A stretch of 64,000 nt of DNA from contig NZ_CP037864.1 of the NCBI RefSeq assembly GCF_004353845.1, positions 4,216,001 through 4,280,000 on the forward strand. The letters are read 5' to 3'. Below, piece by piece: positions 33,074-43,310 of this stretch. Made by a program: the position numbers and the translations under genes. The notes below the pieces were generated by a model that saw nothing but the letters and a program-made list of their open reading frames with translations, did no database searches and was not told the DNA's origin. Numbering within the stretch: the stretch's first letter is position 1; the number at the start of each line of letters is the position of its first letter. Source of the DNA: Citrobacter arsenatis (GTDB lineage: Bacteria; Pseudomonadota; Gammaproteobacteria; Enterobacterales; Enterobacteriaceae).

Positions 33074-35954
33074 TCTTATCACTCATCAGGGGTAAGGTTT
33101 GCTGCAACGCGCTGACGGTCTGCCACACTTTCCAGCCTTCCGGGTGCACATATTCTGCTTTCCCGTTCTGACTGCCGGAAACTTGTGACAGTATCGCCAT
33201 GCCTTGCGGCTCAACCACCGCCTGATGGAAGAAGTCGGCAAGTTTTTGCGGCGTCAGCAGTTTAATCTGAGCCACTATTTTATCACGTGAATCGAAGCGC
33301 ATATTGCCGCGATCAAAATCTTTGCTTAACTGTGAGGCTTCTGCCCCCAACGTTTGCGGCGCCTGCAGCATTTGCGCAATAATCGCCTGCTGAATTTGCG
33401 CGAACTCTTCAGGTTTCATCGCCCGCAGCTTCGCTTCCGCCGTCGGGAAGAACGCTTTATAACGCTCCCAGAGGTAAGACGGCTGCTTATCACTGCTTTG
33501 CAGCAGGAATCCCATTCCCCACTGACGGCCCACGCTCATCGGGAAAGCAAATACAGCGTAGCCTAACTGTTCTTCAGTACGCAGTTGATTGTAGAACCAC
33601 GGCTGAACAATCTGCCCTAACATGGCGCTGTAGGCTGAACTGGCGTATTCATCGTATCCGGTTGGCACAAATACCGCCGCCAGCGCAGAATCCGTGCTGC
33701 TGCCTGCTTTTTCAAAGATGACGGACTGCTTTTTGTCCACCACCACATCTTTGTTGCGACACCACTGTGACCCGTTAGCCCCAAGCTGTTGTTGGATATC
33801 CCGCGCCATGCTCGTCGTCTGAGCTTCGCTCATATTGCCAATGACCAGAAATTCAGGCCGCGCACCGGTTTTTAAGGCGTCGCGGTAGGTCATCACCTCT
33901 TTCAGGGTGATGGAAGGCAGCAGCTTACGGCGCTCGTCGCGGGAGAAGTACGGCACCTGAGAAAGCATCTGCACCGGCATAATAGCCTGATCGTAGGCTT
34001 TACCCTTCTCTGCGGAATCCATCATCTGCGCATACCACGATTTCGCCTGTTCCAGCTGTTCATCCGTTGAGGTGTAGCTGAAATAGCCGCTCAGCAGCGC
34101 CTGAAAAAGCTGCGGCAAACGTTGGGTGTAGCCGTTGGCGTTAAGCATCAACCCATTGTTAGCATTGGTAGAAAAACCAATTCCACCTACCGATGCCTGG
34201 TTGCTTAACTGATCGAGCGCAATCCCCGCCAGATAATCGTTAAGTGCGAATAAGACCTGGTTACGGGCGCTGTCCATGGCTTTTGGGTTGCGCAGGATCA
34301 CGCTGACGTCAGCTTTCGGCTCGCTGGAAAAATACTGGCTCGGCGCATACACCACGCGTAAATCCGGCTCATCAACAATCAGTTCCGGGTGAGGATATTT
34401 TTTATCCGTCTTAATCAACGTGAAGTCATCCGGAATGTAGGGGTTCAACTCCGGTAACGACAGCGCGATACCCTGCGCTTTTTGCTGCCAGTCGGCAAAG
34501 GTTTTGTCGCTGATTTTATCCACCTGGTACGGCGCATCGACAAAATAAGCGGTTTTATTATGCGGCTCTTTCGCACTGATAAACCAGATACGCGCATTCT
34601 GCGGCGTCATCATTGCCAGACGTTGCTCAACGGCTTTCGCATCGTACTGGTCGGCAATGTTCACGGCATCCAGCGTATGCTCGACGGGAACGCGGATCAT
34701 GGTATCAGCCAGCCATTCCACGTAGTCCATATCACGGGTGATGGAGGGATAACGGAAATCGAGATCCAGCACGTGCGCCAGCTCGTCAAAATAGCGTTTA
34801 TCGACACCTTTCTCGCGTAACAAATTGAGGTAACTGAAGATTGCCGCGACCACTTCATCGCGGTTCGCCAGCCCTTTGTCGGTTAACGTCGCGGAAATAG
34901 CTAACACGCCGCTGTTCCCATTGACCACCGGATCGGAGTCTGCGCGAATACCTTCAACCAGACCCTGCTTTTGCAGCCAGTCAGACAACGTGCCCGGGCT
35001 ACGATTGCCAATCAGATAGGTCACCAGTTCATCGGTTTTACTGCGGAACTGCGCGCTGTTGTTATCGATACGAAACTCGACGCGCAGCACTTTACGCGGC
35101 ATTGCCGGAACATAGTGGATGATGACGCCCTTTTGCGCCTCGGTGACTACCGGTACGGTGATTTCAGGCTTTGCGATATTTCTGTTCGGTACGCGCCCAA
35201 AGGTGTCAGCCGCGATCCGCGCCAGCTCCGGCAGCGGTTTATTGCTATAAATCACCGCCTTCATCAGGTTCGCGGAGTAGTACTTTTCATGAAATTTCTG
35301 TAAAGCTTGCACCACCGGGTTGCCCGGTTTATCGCTTAATGTCTCGAGATTTCCGCCAGAGAAACGCGAGCCTGGGTGCGCCGGGTTGATGGTCTCAGCA
35401 CTTACCTGCGCCATACGCATCCCGTCTCGGGTACGCGCCAGCGTCAGCTCGGAGTTAACCGCGTTACGCTCGCGATCGGCGTATTTTTTATCCAGTAACG
35501 GATCGGCAATCGCGTCCGCCAGACGATCCACCGCTCCCACCAGCGCGTCGTTTTCGACTTCAAGATAGAAGGCCGTACGATAGGGCGCAGTGCTGGCATT
35601 GTGGCTGCCGCCGTGCATTTTCAGGAATTCAGCCAGGCTGTCCGGTTGTGGGTATTTTTTCGAGCCCATCAGGCACATGTGTTCAAGATAATGCGCCAGC
35701 CCCTGATGATCGTCCGGATCTTCCAGCGAGCCCACGGGAACGACCAGTGCAGACAGAGATTTCACGGCCTGAGGATCGGATACCAGCAGCACGACCATGC
35801 CGTTATCAAGGCGCACGGCCTGATACTGACGGGTGTCTTTATCGCTTTTACGGATGGTTTCAGCTAAAGGCTGCCAACCGGTATCTGCCTGACTTACGGG
35901 AATCCAAAGGGCGACGAACAACAGTACTGCGCTGAACCAGGTGCTGCGGGGCAT
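33066..35954 (-). CDS. ptrA: Protease III (pitrilysin) PtrA
   Basis: This 962-residue periplasmic zinc protease of the M16 family has a signal peptide (ending WIPVSQA) and the inverted zinc motif HYLEH at residues 88-92. It degrades small proteins and peptides such as insulin fragments. It has the E. coli length. It is inserted between recC and recB, as in E. coli, and its stop overlaps recB, so it sits in the transcript that feeds recBD. Confidence 0.97.
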   Translation of the reverse strand: MPRSTWFSAVLLFVALWIPVSQADTGWQPLAETIRKSDKDTRQYQAVRLDNGMVVLLVSDPQAVKSLSALVVPVGSLEDPDDHQGLAHYLEHMCLMGSKKYPQPDSLAEFLKMHGGSHNASTAPYRTAFYLEVENDALVGAVDRLADAIADPLLDKKYADRERNAVNSELTLARTRDGMRMAQVSAETINPAHPGSRFSGGNLETLSDKPGNPVVQALQKFHEKYYSANLMKAVIYSNKPLPELARIAADTFGRVPNRNIAKPEITVPVVTEAQKGVIIHYVPAMPRKVLRVEFRIDNNSAQFRSKTDELVTYLIGNRSPGTLSDWLQKQGLVEGIRADSDPVVNGNSGVLAISATLTDKGLANRDEVVAAIFSYLNLLREKGVDKRYFDELAHVLDLDFRYPSITRDMDYVEWLADTMIRVPVEHTLDAVNIADQYDAKAVEQRLAMMTPQNARIWFISAKEPHNKTAYFVDAPYQVDKISDKTFADWQQKAQGIALSLPELNPYIPDDFTLIKTDKKYPHPELIVDEPDLRVVYAPSQYFSSEPKADVSVILRNPKAMDSARNQVLFALNDYLAGIALDQLSNQASVGGIGFSTNANNGLMLNANGYTQRLPQLFQALLSGYFSYTSTDEQLEQAKSWYAQMMDSAEKGKAYDQAIMPVQMLSQVPYFSRDERRKLLPSITLKEVMTYRDALKTGARPEFLVIGNMSEAQTTSMARDIQQQLGANGSQWCRNKDVVVDKKQSVIFEKAGSSTDSALAAVFVPTGYDEYASSAYSAMLGQIVQPWFYNQLRTEEQLGYAVFAFPMSVGRQWGMGFLLQSSDKQPSYLWERYKAFFPTAEAKLRAMKPEEFAQIQQAIIAQMLQAPQTLGAEASQLSKDFDRGNMRFDSRDKIVAQIKLLTPQKLADFFHQAVVEPQGMAILSQVSGSQNGKAEYVHPEGWKVWQTVSALQQTLPLMSDKNE

Positions 35955-36133
35955 TCACAAACCTCATCATTAACGTATTCACCTGTTCACTGCAAAGCAC
36001 GCATAAATACGTGCTCTGAACAGGGCAAGATTATGTGCTGAACGAGCCAGCATCTTCTCATTGTAAGAATCAGTCCGTGACAGAATGCGCATCATAGTGG
36101 AAGCCATCGAATTGCGCAATTTTTATACAACCA

Positions 36134-39100
36134 TCATGACTGATTAAAGCGAAAAATCGGTAACAGGAAGCGCTGAGACTGTAAAACAATGGTCTCCAGT
36201 GTATCAGCATCCAGTTGACGCCAAAGGCGCTGATACCAGATATCATCGCCTTCACCCCGTACCATCATGTTGCCTTCATAGGCCTGCAGAAACTTACTGC
36301 GCGCTTTTTGCAACGTTGCATCGTCATCTAACATGGCATCATTTGCGGCGTCATAACAGGTTTTTATCCATGCACCGCCACTTTCGGGTAATACCAGCAA
36401 TGGTGACGACATGCCTTCCCGATACCCCTCAATGAGTTGCGACAGGTACAGCAACGCCTGTTCTGCATCCAGTGGCGGAAAACGCCATTCCCCGTCTTTA
36501 CGCAGGAACAACCGGCTCTCTCCCGTACCGCCACTGGCACAATAGACAAGATGTTCCAGCCAAAGTTGCACCCCCTGCGCAATGCTTATCAAAGATGGGC
36601 GCCAGCGCAACAAACCGTCCTCTTGCACCTGCGGCAACCAACCGGTGATTTGCACGCCGTTACAGTTAAGATCGATTTCCATGCTCTGACAGGGCTGACG
36701 ACAGGCGATAATACGTTCAGCCAGCGACTGCATCTCCTGACGCTGCGTATCCCACAGAATTTCGCCAAATGGCCCATAGGGAAGCGCGCCCGCCGCACGA
36801 AAACGGCGGAACAGCCGTTCAGCATCGTTCTCTTCAACCAGCGTATTAAGCAATTGCTGATTAAGCTGATAGCGGGTTAATCCTTCAAGGGTGAACGGTT
36901 CCGTTTCCGGGATCTCACTCTCTTCAGAGCGGAAATTAACCCTCAAACGCATCTGGAAAAAGGCCCGAACCGGATGAGCCCAAAACCGCTGCAGCGTTTC
37001 CAGCGTCAGCGTTTCGGGCATCTCGAAGGGAAGAGGCTGTACAAAGTCCGTGTGCGCTTTTCCTGACAGGCTCGCCGCAGGCAGCCATTCCCGGGCATAG
37101 CTTTGCTGCTCTCCTGGCAGATAGTTTTGTGCATCAAAGGGCATGCGAGTATGCAAACGGGTAATGTGTGCTTTTACCCGGGCCTCGCTTTGATCGCAGG
37201 TCAACGATTCATCGCCCGGCAGGTAGTGGCTTTGCCCGATGTAGTCCATCAGTTCCTGTACCAGTACCGACGGAAAGCGCTCGCTATTGTCCTGAATGGA
37301 GCGGCCAATGTAGCTGATATAGAGCGTTTGCTGTGCCGAAATCAATGCCTCGAGGAACAGATAGCGGTCATCATCGCGACGGCTACGATCGCCCCGCATC
37401 GGTTTTTGGCTCATTAAATCAAAACCCAACGGCGCAAGCTGCCTCGGGTAAACGCCATCGTTCATGCCCAGCAGGCACACTACTTTGAAAGGAATGGAGC
37501 GCATTGGCATCAGCGTACAAATGTTAACGGGCCCCGCCAGGAAGCGCTGGCTAATGCGTTCCTGGTCAAGACGCTGGGCCAGCTCATCACGTAACAGAGA
37601 GAGCGGTATAGCATCGCCGTACTCGGCCCCTAAACCTTCGGTAATAATGGCCTGCCACTGCTGTTCAATCAGCGTCATTGCCGCTTCGGTGTCCGCGTCC
37701 GGCAGGAAGAAATCATTAAGCATATCCCGGCAAACGGGTAACCACTCTTCCAGCGGACGTTCCTGTGCTAATCCTCTACGCCAGAGGTTGAGCTGCATCA
37801 GCAACGAGGCCAGGTGGCCTACCAGCTCGGCAATCAGACCGCTGGACTCATCGTAAGGTAATACCGATTGCCACTCGCCCTGCGCGCTTTCCATCGCGTA
37901 GCCAAGCAGCATACGCGTTAAACCAAATTGCCAGGTATGCTGACCTGTAGGCGGAAGTTCCAGTTCACGCACGTTATCGTCGTCAATCCCCCAGCGAATT
38001 CCGGATTCATTGACCCATAAGCGAAGATAACGCAGCCCTTCTTCATCGATATTAAAACGCGCCGCCAGCACGGGAACATCCAGTAACGCCAGGACATCCT
38101 CTGAGACAAAACGGCTATCCGGCAGCGACAGCAGGCTAATAAAGGCCTGTAAGACGGGATGAGACTGGCGCGCCCGACGGTCGGAAATCGCATAAGGTAT
38201 GTAACGCTCGGCTGGTGCGCTGCCAAAGACCGACTGAATGAATGGACTGTAGCTGTCGATATCCGCCACCATCACGATAATATCGCGCGGCGTCAGCGTT
38301 GGATCCGCTTCCAGCATTGCCAGTAGGCGGTCATGAAGTATTTCTACCTCGCGCTGTGGGCTATGGCAGACATGGAAAGTCACGCTGGTATCGTTCAGCT
38401 CAAGCCGGCGTTTATTGTCGCTCCGGGAATATTCTTCCAGCGTAACGCCCGCCACAGCATGACTTTCAAGCTCCAGAATATCCGATTGAATATTGTGCAA
38501 AAGATTGTCAGGCGTAATATCGACGAACGCATCCAGCTCCTGGCTATTTTCCAGTTCTGAAAGCAGATAAATGTAATCGCGCCCCAGTTTGCCCCATGAG
38601 GCCAGCATCGGGTTGCCCACATCCTGTTCGCCATCGCTATTAAATAATCCTTCAGCTTTCTGACTGTCACGAAACAACGGCAGATGGCGTTCTTCAAAGC
38701 TGTGCCGACGCTGACGCGCCATCAGCTTCGCCAGCCAGGCGGGATCTTTAATATCCCCCCAGTAGTAGCGACAAGGGTTGGTAAACAGCAGATAAATATC
38801 AATGTGCTTACCCAGCGCCTGCAATGCCTGCAAGTAAACCGGCGGTAGCGCCGAAATACCGCAAATAAAAACACGAGAAGGCAGTCCCTGTGGGCACTCA
38901 GACGCACTTTCCAGCGTCTGAATAAATCGTTGGTATAAATTGGCACGGTGCCAGCGCGGCTGGCCTAATTCCTCGGTATATTCCACCAACGCTTTCCACA
39001 ACGGCGCTTGCCAGACCTGAGACTCACCGAGCCCGTCAACCAGTCGCCCGGCTTCCCACTGGGTCAACCAGTCAGGGCGGTAGACTAAATACTGATCAAA

Positions 39101-39502
39101 AAGGTCAGCTGCGCGCGAAGAAAGCTGAAACAGCTTACGTTTATCTGTGTCGTCCGTCAGATAGTGGCGCAGCAATGCGAAGTCATCACTCTCCAGCAAT
39201 TGCGGCAACAGCGTCATCAACTTCCAGCTCATGCTCTGTTTGCTGAACGCGCTCTCTTTCGGGATATCCGGCAGCACACGCACAAACATATCCCAGATAA
39301 AACTCGCGGGTAGTGGAAAATCGATGTTAGCGGCAATACTAAACTTCTGTGCAAGGGTCATTTGCAGCCACTGCGCCATACCGGTACTTTGAACCAGGAT
39401 CATTTCAGGTTCAAAGGGGTCGTCCAGCCGCTCGCGCTCAACGATAAATTCCATTAACGCTTCCAGCACATCCAGACGATTGGAGTGGTAGACCCTTAAC
39501 AT
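36134..39502 (-). CDS. recC: Exonuclease V subunit RecC
   Basis: This 1122-residue subunit, the same length as in E. coli, holds RecBCD together, splits the duplex and recognises Chi as single-stranded DNA. It is a decayed helicase with no working Walker A, as expected; the start (MLRVYHSNRLDVLEALMEFIV) and a central MRSIPFKVVCLLGMNDGVYPRQ are family landmarks. It lies 180 bp upstream of ptrA. Confidence 0.97.
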   Translation of the reverse strand: MLRVYHSNRLDVLEALMEFIVERERLDDPFEPEMILVQSTGMAQWLQMTLAQKFSIAANIDFPLPASFIWDMFVRVLPDIPKESAFSKQSMSWKLMTLLPQLLESDDFALLRHYLTDDTDKRKLFQLSSRAADLFDQYLVYRPDWLTQWEAGRLVDGLGESQVWQAPLWKALVEYTEELGQPRWHRANLYQRFIQTLESASECPQGLPSRVFICGISALPPVYLQALQALGKHIDIYLLFTNPCRYYWGDIKDPAWLAKLMARQRRHSFEERHLPLFRDSQKAEGLFNSDGEQDVGNPMLASWGKLGRDYIYLLSELENSQELDAFVDITPDNLLHNIQSDILELESHAVAGVTLEEYSRSDNKRRLELNDTSVTFHVCHSPQREVEILHDRLLAMLEADPTLTPRDIIVMVADIDSYSPFIQSVFGSAPAERYIPYAISDRRARQSHPVLQAFISLLSLPDSRFVSEDVLALLDVPVLAARFNIDEEGLRYLRLWVNESGIRWGIDDDNVRELELPPTGQHTWQFGLTRMLLGYAMESAQGEWQSVLPYDESSGLIAELVGHLASLLMQLNLWRRGLAQERPLEEWLPVCRDMLNDFFLPDADTEAAMTLIEQQWQAIITEGLGAEYGDAIPLSLLRDELAQRLDQERISQRFLAGPVNICTLMPMRSIPFKVVCLLGMNDGVYPRQLAPLGFDLMSQKPMRGDRSRRDDDRYLFLEALISAQQTLYISYIGRSIQDNSERFPSVLVQELMDYIGQSHYLPGDESLTCDQSEARVKAHITRLHTRMPFDAQNYLPGEQQSYAREWLPAASLSGKAHTDFVQPLPFEMPETLTLETLQRFWAHPVRAFFQMRLRVNFRSEESEIPETEPFTLEGLTRYQLNQQLLNTLVEENDAERLFRRFRAAGALPYGPFGEILWDTQRQEMQSLAERIIACRQPCQSMEIDLNCNGVQITGWLPQVQEDGLLRWRPSLISIAQGVQLWLEHLVYCASGGTGESRLFLRKDGEWRFPPLDAEQALLYLSQLIEGYREGMSSPLLVLPESGGAWIKTCYDAANDAMLDDDATLQKARSKFLQAYEGNMMVRGEGDDIWYQRLWRQLDADTLETIVLQSQRFLLPIFRFNQS

Positions 39503-39521
39503 AGCGACTCCTGACTACTGA

Positions 39522-39845
39522 CTACTGACGATTCGGACAATGCAGACGCGTCATCTGACCCTGCCTGCCCAAGGGTGAAGATATTTTAACGTTGATGCTG
39601 ACACATCCCGCTCTCGTTGTCTGCATTCGGTTAACCTGCCAGTTCAAAGGTGATGAAAACTGATACAGTTGGGTTTGCTGCCATGCGTGACGCCAGAGTT
39701 GTTGATACTGGTTTCTGATGATAAAGCTGTTCATCAGCGCCCGCTGGTATCCCGACAACGCGGTCACAATCATTATCATCAGCACCATTGCCAGCATCAC
39801 TTCCGGCAGGCTAAAGCCACGCTGTCTGTTCAGGGGATCTGACAT
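39522..39845 (-). CDS. ppdC: Prepilin-like protein PpdC (YgdB-PpdABC cluster)
   Basis: This 107-residue protein has a type IV prepilin N-terminus: a short basic leader (NRQRG), a processing site before FSLPEV with Glu at +5, and a hydrophobic helix (MLAMVLMIMIVTAL). The ATG at 39845 was chosen because it gives a short leader; the frame extends further upstream. It overlaps the end of ygdB by 16 bp. The role is unclear in E. coli; minor pseudopilins are likely. Confidence 0.92.
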   Translation of the reverse strand: MSDPLNRQRGFSLPEVMLAMVLMIMIVTALSGYQRALMNSFIIRNQYQQLWRHAWQQTQLYQFSSPLNWQVNRMQTTRAGCVSINVKISSPLGRQGQMTRLHCPNRQ

Positions 39846-40237
39846 AACGCCAGCTCCTTTAACGGGCAAAAATCGCTCCAGCCATGCGCCGAAAAGGCGA
39901 TATTGCCATCCATAACCGCTCCCTGACGCCATAACGATACCCCTTCATAGTGGGCAATAAGCAGCACGTAATTATTGGTAAGCAGGCGCAGACAAAGCGC
40001 GGTATCCTGGGTGGTATCGTGCCGGCACTGTACGGCGGGTTGTATGCCCCAGGGCTGCATACGCCCCCATTCCATCGCGGATTGCACCTTCGCCTGACGC
40101 TGCAGCGCCTGGCTTTGCGTGACCACTCGTGAAGCGAAGCTGGCCTCCTGCCTGCTAACGCCTTGCAGCAAAAGAGTACCGAGTACCAGCAGCAACAGGA
40201 CCATCGCCAGGGATGAAACGCCTCGCTGACGGTTCAC
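39830..40237 (-). CDS. ygdB: Prepilin-like protein YgdB
   Basis: This 135-residue protein has a prepilin-type leader (MNRQRG) and hydrophobic helix (LAMVLLLLVLGTLLL), but the residue at +5 after the processing glycine is Ala, not Glu (VSSLA). That resembles the PilX/GspK-type minor pilins. It overlaps ppdB by 4 bp and ppdC by 16 bp. Confidence 0.92.
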   Translation of the reverse strand: MNRQRGVSSLAMVLLLLVLGTLLLQGVSRQEASFASRVVTQSQALQRQAKVQSAMEWGRMQPWGIQPAVQCRHDTTQDTALCLRLLTNNYVLLIAHYEGVSLWRQGAVMDGNIAFSAHGWSDFCPLKELALCQIP

Positions 40238-40797
40238 AGGTTGAATCCCGTAACGCTGTACACCGCTTCAATAACCTTGTGTGGTTCGACGTTGTTCACT
40301 CCGCGCAAACGCAGCGTAATGAGCGGGGAATACCCGCTGATATTCAGCCGTTCAACCTGAAATGCCTCAATCTGTATCGTGGCTGGATCGGTCATTTTCT
40401 CCCACCCTTTTCCATTGCAGTCGGTTGCTCCCCGCAGGGTCTCCAGTACCTTGTCCTGTAAACGAAAGCCGATTACATCAGACTCTTTCGCGGGACTGCT
40501 CTCCCAAACGCCGTTGCTGTTGGCATCCCAGCGAGCAATAACACAGTCCCCCTTAGCCGATATCACCAGTGCCTCTCCGCCACAGTTTCCCCGGCAATAC
40601 CCTGCCCGCTGAAGATGCTTCGCCACGGTGTAGACCCGCTGCCATATTTCATCTTCCAGTGCCAACTGACTCGTATTGCGCAGAATCTCTCGCTGCAGCG
40701 CCGGTAAAAATCGCGCTGCGCTAAGCAGTAAAATGCTGCTAATCGCCATCGCAATAAGCACCTCCAGCAGAGAAAATCCCCGTTCGTTTACTGACAT
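40234..40797 (-). CDS. ppdB: Prepilin-like protein PpdB
   Basis: A 187-residue pseudopilin with leader MSVNERG, processing site before FSLLEV, and helix LIAMAISSILLLSAA. It has the E. coli PpdB length. It overlaps ppdA by 10 bp and ygdB by 4 bp. Confidence 0.94.
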   Translation of the reverse strand: MSVNERGFSLLEVLIAMAISSILLLSAARFLPALQREILRNTSQLALEDEIWQRVYTVAKHLQRAGYCRGNCGGEALVISAKGDCVIARWDANSNGVWESSPAKESDVIGFRLQDKVLETLRGATDCNGKGWEKMTDPATIQIEAFQVERLNISGYSPLITLRLRGVNNVEPHKVIEAVYSVTGFNL

Positions 40798-41258
40798 AAT
40801 CTGGCCTCATCGCGTTCGCAAAGCCTGATTCGCCCCCAGCCAGACACCACCACGCGCCATTCCCCTGCCGTATTTTTCAGGCGAATATGGCCGGCCCATG
40901 CCGTATTGCGCAGACCAAAAAAGGCCAGCGAAGGCGTTATCTCTGCCATTTCGACGTCGTCCCAAAGTGGTGTAAACACCAAAGGTGAAGCGAGTTTGCA
41001 CGCCTTTTGCGAAGCCGCAGAGCTGACAAAGCACCACGATGCGCCATCCCGAATCACGCTTATTACGTGATCGCGGTTACGCCAGTTAGCATCTTCACGC
41101 AGTTGCAGCAGGTAATCCCGGACCTGGCAGGCGGTTTGCCACAGGCGCTGTTGTTGCTGCCAGCGCTGCCAGCCATACAGCCCAGATGCGCCAAGCACCG
41201 CGACGATCAGCATCGCAATCAGGGTTTCGAGAAGCGTGTAGCCGAGTTGTTTTTTCAT
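40788..41258 (-). CDS. ppdA: Prepilin-like protein PpdA
   Basis: A 156-residue pseudopilin with a short leader MKKQLG, processing site before YTLLET with Glu at +5, and helix LIAMLIVAVLGASGLYG. It is the first of four overlapping pseudopilin genes upstream of recC. Processing would need the prepilin peptidase encoded elsewhere. Confidence 0.94.
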   Translation of the reverse strand: MKKQLGYTLLETLIAMLIVAVLGASGLYGWQRWQQQQRLWQTACQVRDYLLQLREDANWRNRDHVISVIRDGASWCFVSSAASQKACKLASPLVFTPLWDDVEMAEITPSLAFFGLRNTAWAGHIRLKNTAGEWRVVVSGWGRIRLCERDEARLCQ

Positions 41259-41392
41259 GCCGCCAGTATGGCGTGAGAAAAATGAATAACGAGCGGGAAA
41301 TTCGGTTTCTACGGCGAGCTACGGAGAATATTTTTCGCGTTGCAGGCCGTTGCAAAAATTCAGGAATCTGCGCCGAAGAACGCGATTTTAGA

Positions 41393-41423
41393 CAAAAAAA
41401 ACCGACGCACACGGGCGTCGGTT
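41393..41423 (-). terminator. thyA terminator
   Basis: On the minus strand CCGACGC and GCGTCGG form the stem around CCGTGT, followed by eight T residues. It ends the lgt-thyA transcript before ppdA. Confidence 0.93.
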
Positions 41424-41441
41424 ATGACAGCATGAAGTCGG

Positions 41442-42236
41442 TTAGATAGCCACTGGCGCTTTAATACCAGGATGGGGATCGTAACCTTCAATTTCGAAGT
41501 CTTCGAAGCGATAGTCAAAAATAGATTCAGGCTTACGTTTGATAACCAGCTTCGGCAACGCGCGCGGTTCACGGCTAAGCTGCAGATGCGTTTGATCCAT
41601 ATGATTGCTGTACAGGTGCGTGTCACCGCCGGTCCAGACAAAATCACCCACTTCTAGATCGCACTGCTGCGCCATCATGTGTACCAGCAAGGCGTAGCTG
41701 GCAATGTTAAACGGCAGGCCGAGGAACACATCGCACGAACGCTGATACAGCTGGCAGGAGAGCTTGCCATCTGCCACGTAAAACTGGAAGAACGCATGGC
41801 ACGGGGCCAGCGCCATTTTATCCAGCTCACCGACGTTCCATGCGGAAACGATGATACGGCGAGAGTCCGGATCATTTTTCAGTTGGTTTAACACCGTGGT
41901 GATCTGGTCAATATGGCGACCATCTGGCGTAGGCCACGCGCGCCACTGCTTGCCATAAACCGGGCCTAGATTACCGTTTTCATCTGCCCATTCGTCCCAG
42001 ATTGAGACGTTGTTTTCATGCAGGTAGGCAACGTTAGTGTCGCCCTGCAAAAACCACAGCAGCTCATGAATGATCGAGCGTAAATGGCAGCGTTTAGTCG
42101 TAACCAGCGGGAACCCTTCCTGCAGATTAAAACGCATCTGATGGCCAAAAATGGAAAGCGTTCCGGTTCCGGTACGGTCGTTTTTCTGTGTGCCTTCATC
42201 CAGCACTTTTTGCATCAGTTCTAAATACTGTTTCAT
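41442..42236 (-). CDS. thyA: Thymidylate synthase (ThyA)
   Basis: This 264-residue enzyme methylates dUMP to dTMP using methylene-tetrahydrofolate. The nucleophile is Cys146 (APCHAFFQF), as in E. coli. Other signatures are GELGPVYG-like NLGPVYGKQWRAWP and the dUMP-binding RSCDVFLGLPFNIASY. It follows lgt after 6 bp and is probably cotranscribed with it. Confidence 0.98.
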   Translation of the reverse strand: MKQYLELMQKVLDEGTQKNDRTGTGTLSIFGHQMRFNLQEGFPLVTTKRCHLRSIIHELLWFLQGDTNVAYLHENNVSIWDEWADENGNLGPVYGKQWRAWPTPDGRHIDQITTVLNQLKNDPDSRRIIVSAWNVGELDKMALAPCHAFFQFYVADGKLSCQLYQRSCDVFLGLPFNIASYALLVHMMAQQCDLEVGDFVWTGGDTHLYSNHMDQTHLQLSREPRALPKLVIKRKPESIFDYRFEDFEIEGYDPHPGIKAPVAI

Positions 42237-42242
42237 GGTTCC

Positions 42243-43118
42243 TCAGGAAACGTGTTGCTGTGGGCTGCGGCGGTACGCCCAAACCATCATAATTATGCCT
42301 GCGACAATCATCGGGATAGAGAGGATCTGTCCCATACTGATGTACTGTACCCAGGTGCCGGTAAACTGCGCATCCGGCTGGCGGAAGAATTCAACAATAA
42401 TACGAAACGCGCCATAGCCAATCAGGAACAGACCGGATACCGAGCCCATCGGGCGCGGCTTGCGAATGTACAGGTTGAGAATGATAAACAGCACAACACC
42501 TTCGAGCGCCATCTCATAAAGCTGTGAAGCGTGGCGCGGCAGAGAGCCGTAGGTATCGAAAATAGACTGCCATTGCGGGTTAGTTTGCAGCAGTAAAATA
42601 TCTTCGGTGCGAGAGCCAGGGAACAGCATGGCATATTTGAAGTTCGGGTCGACCCGTCCCCACAGCTCACCGTTGATAAAGTTGCCCAGACGCCCTGCGC
42701 CCAGACCAAACGGAATCAACGGGGCGATGAAATCAGAAACCTGGAAGAAAGAACGCTTGGTGCGCCTGGCGAAGATAATCATCACCAGGATCACGCCGAT
42801 AAGCCCACCGTGGAAGGACATTCCACCGTCCCAGACGCGGAACAGATACAGCGGGTTATCGAGGAATAACGGGAAGTTATAGAACAGTACGTAACCAATA
42901 CGCCCGCCGAGGAAAACCCCAAGGAAGCCCGCATACAGTAAGTTTTCTACTTCATTTTTGGTCCAGCCACTACCCGGACGATTCGCGCGGCGCGTCGCCA
43001 GCCACATCGCAAAAATGAACCCCACCAAATACATTAAGCCGTACCAGTGAAGCGCGACGGGTCCGATTGAGAAAATGACCGGATCGAAATCCGGAAAATG
43101 CAGATAGCTACTGGTCAT
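42243..43118 (-). CDS. lgt: Prolipoprotein diacylglyceryl transferase (Lgt)
   Basis: This 291-residue inner-membrane enzyme attaches diacylglycerol to the lipobox cysteine of prolipoproteins. It has about seven membrane segments. The Lgt signature GRLGNFINGELWGR lies near residue 142 and an essential His sits in SFHGGLIG near residue 103. It has the E. coli length and gene partner. Confidence 0.97.
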   Translation of the reverse strand: MTSSYLHFPDFDPVIFSIGPVALHWYGLMYLVGFIFAMWLATRRANRPGSGWTKNEVENLLYAGFLGVFLGGRIGYVLFYNFPLFLDNPLYLFRVWDGGMSFHGGLIGVILVMIIFARRTKRSFFQVSDFIAPLIPFGLGAGRLGNFINGELWGRVDPNFKYAMLFPGSRTEDILLLQTNPQWQSIFDTYGSLPRHASQLYEMALEGVVLFIILNLYIRKPRPMGSVSGLFLIGYGAFRIIVEFFRQPDAQFTGTWVQYISMGQILSIPMIVAGIIMMVWAYRRSPQQHVS

Positions 43119-43280
43119 CTGTCACCACAAGTTCTTGTTATTTCGCTGAAGTCAGACAGCAATTGATAAGCGCGCCTGCATAATGCAGGCGCTCCAAAGG
43201 TGCGAATGATAGCACATGGGGATCGCAGCGGATGCCGGGAAGATGTAAAAGATCTGTATAAGTAATCTTTACCCCGTAAT

Positions 43281-43310
43281 GCCTGATGGCGCGACGCTTT
43301 TCAGGCCTAC
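43281..43310. repeat. Single REP unit at the end of ptsP
   Basis: GCCTGATGGCGCGACGC to TTTCAGGCCTAC; its edge overlaps the ptsP stop codon. Confidence 0.75.
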
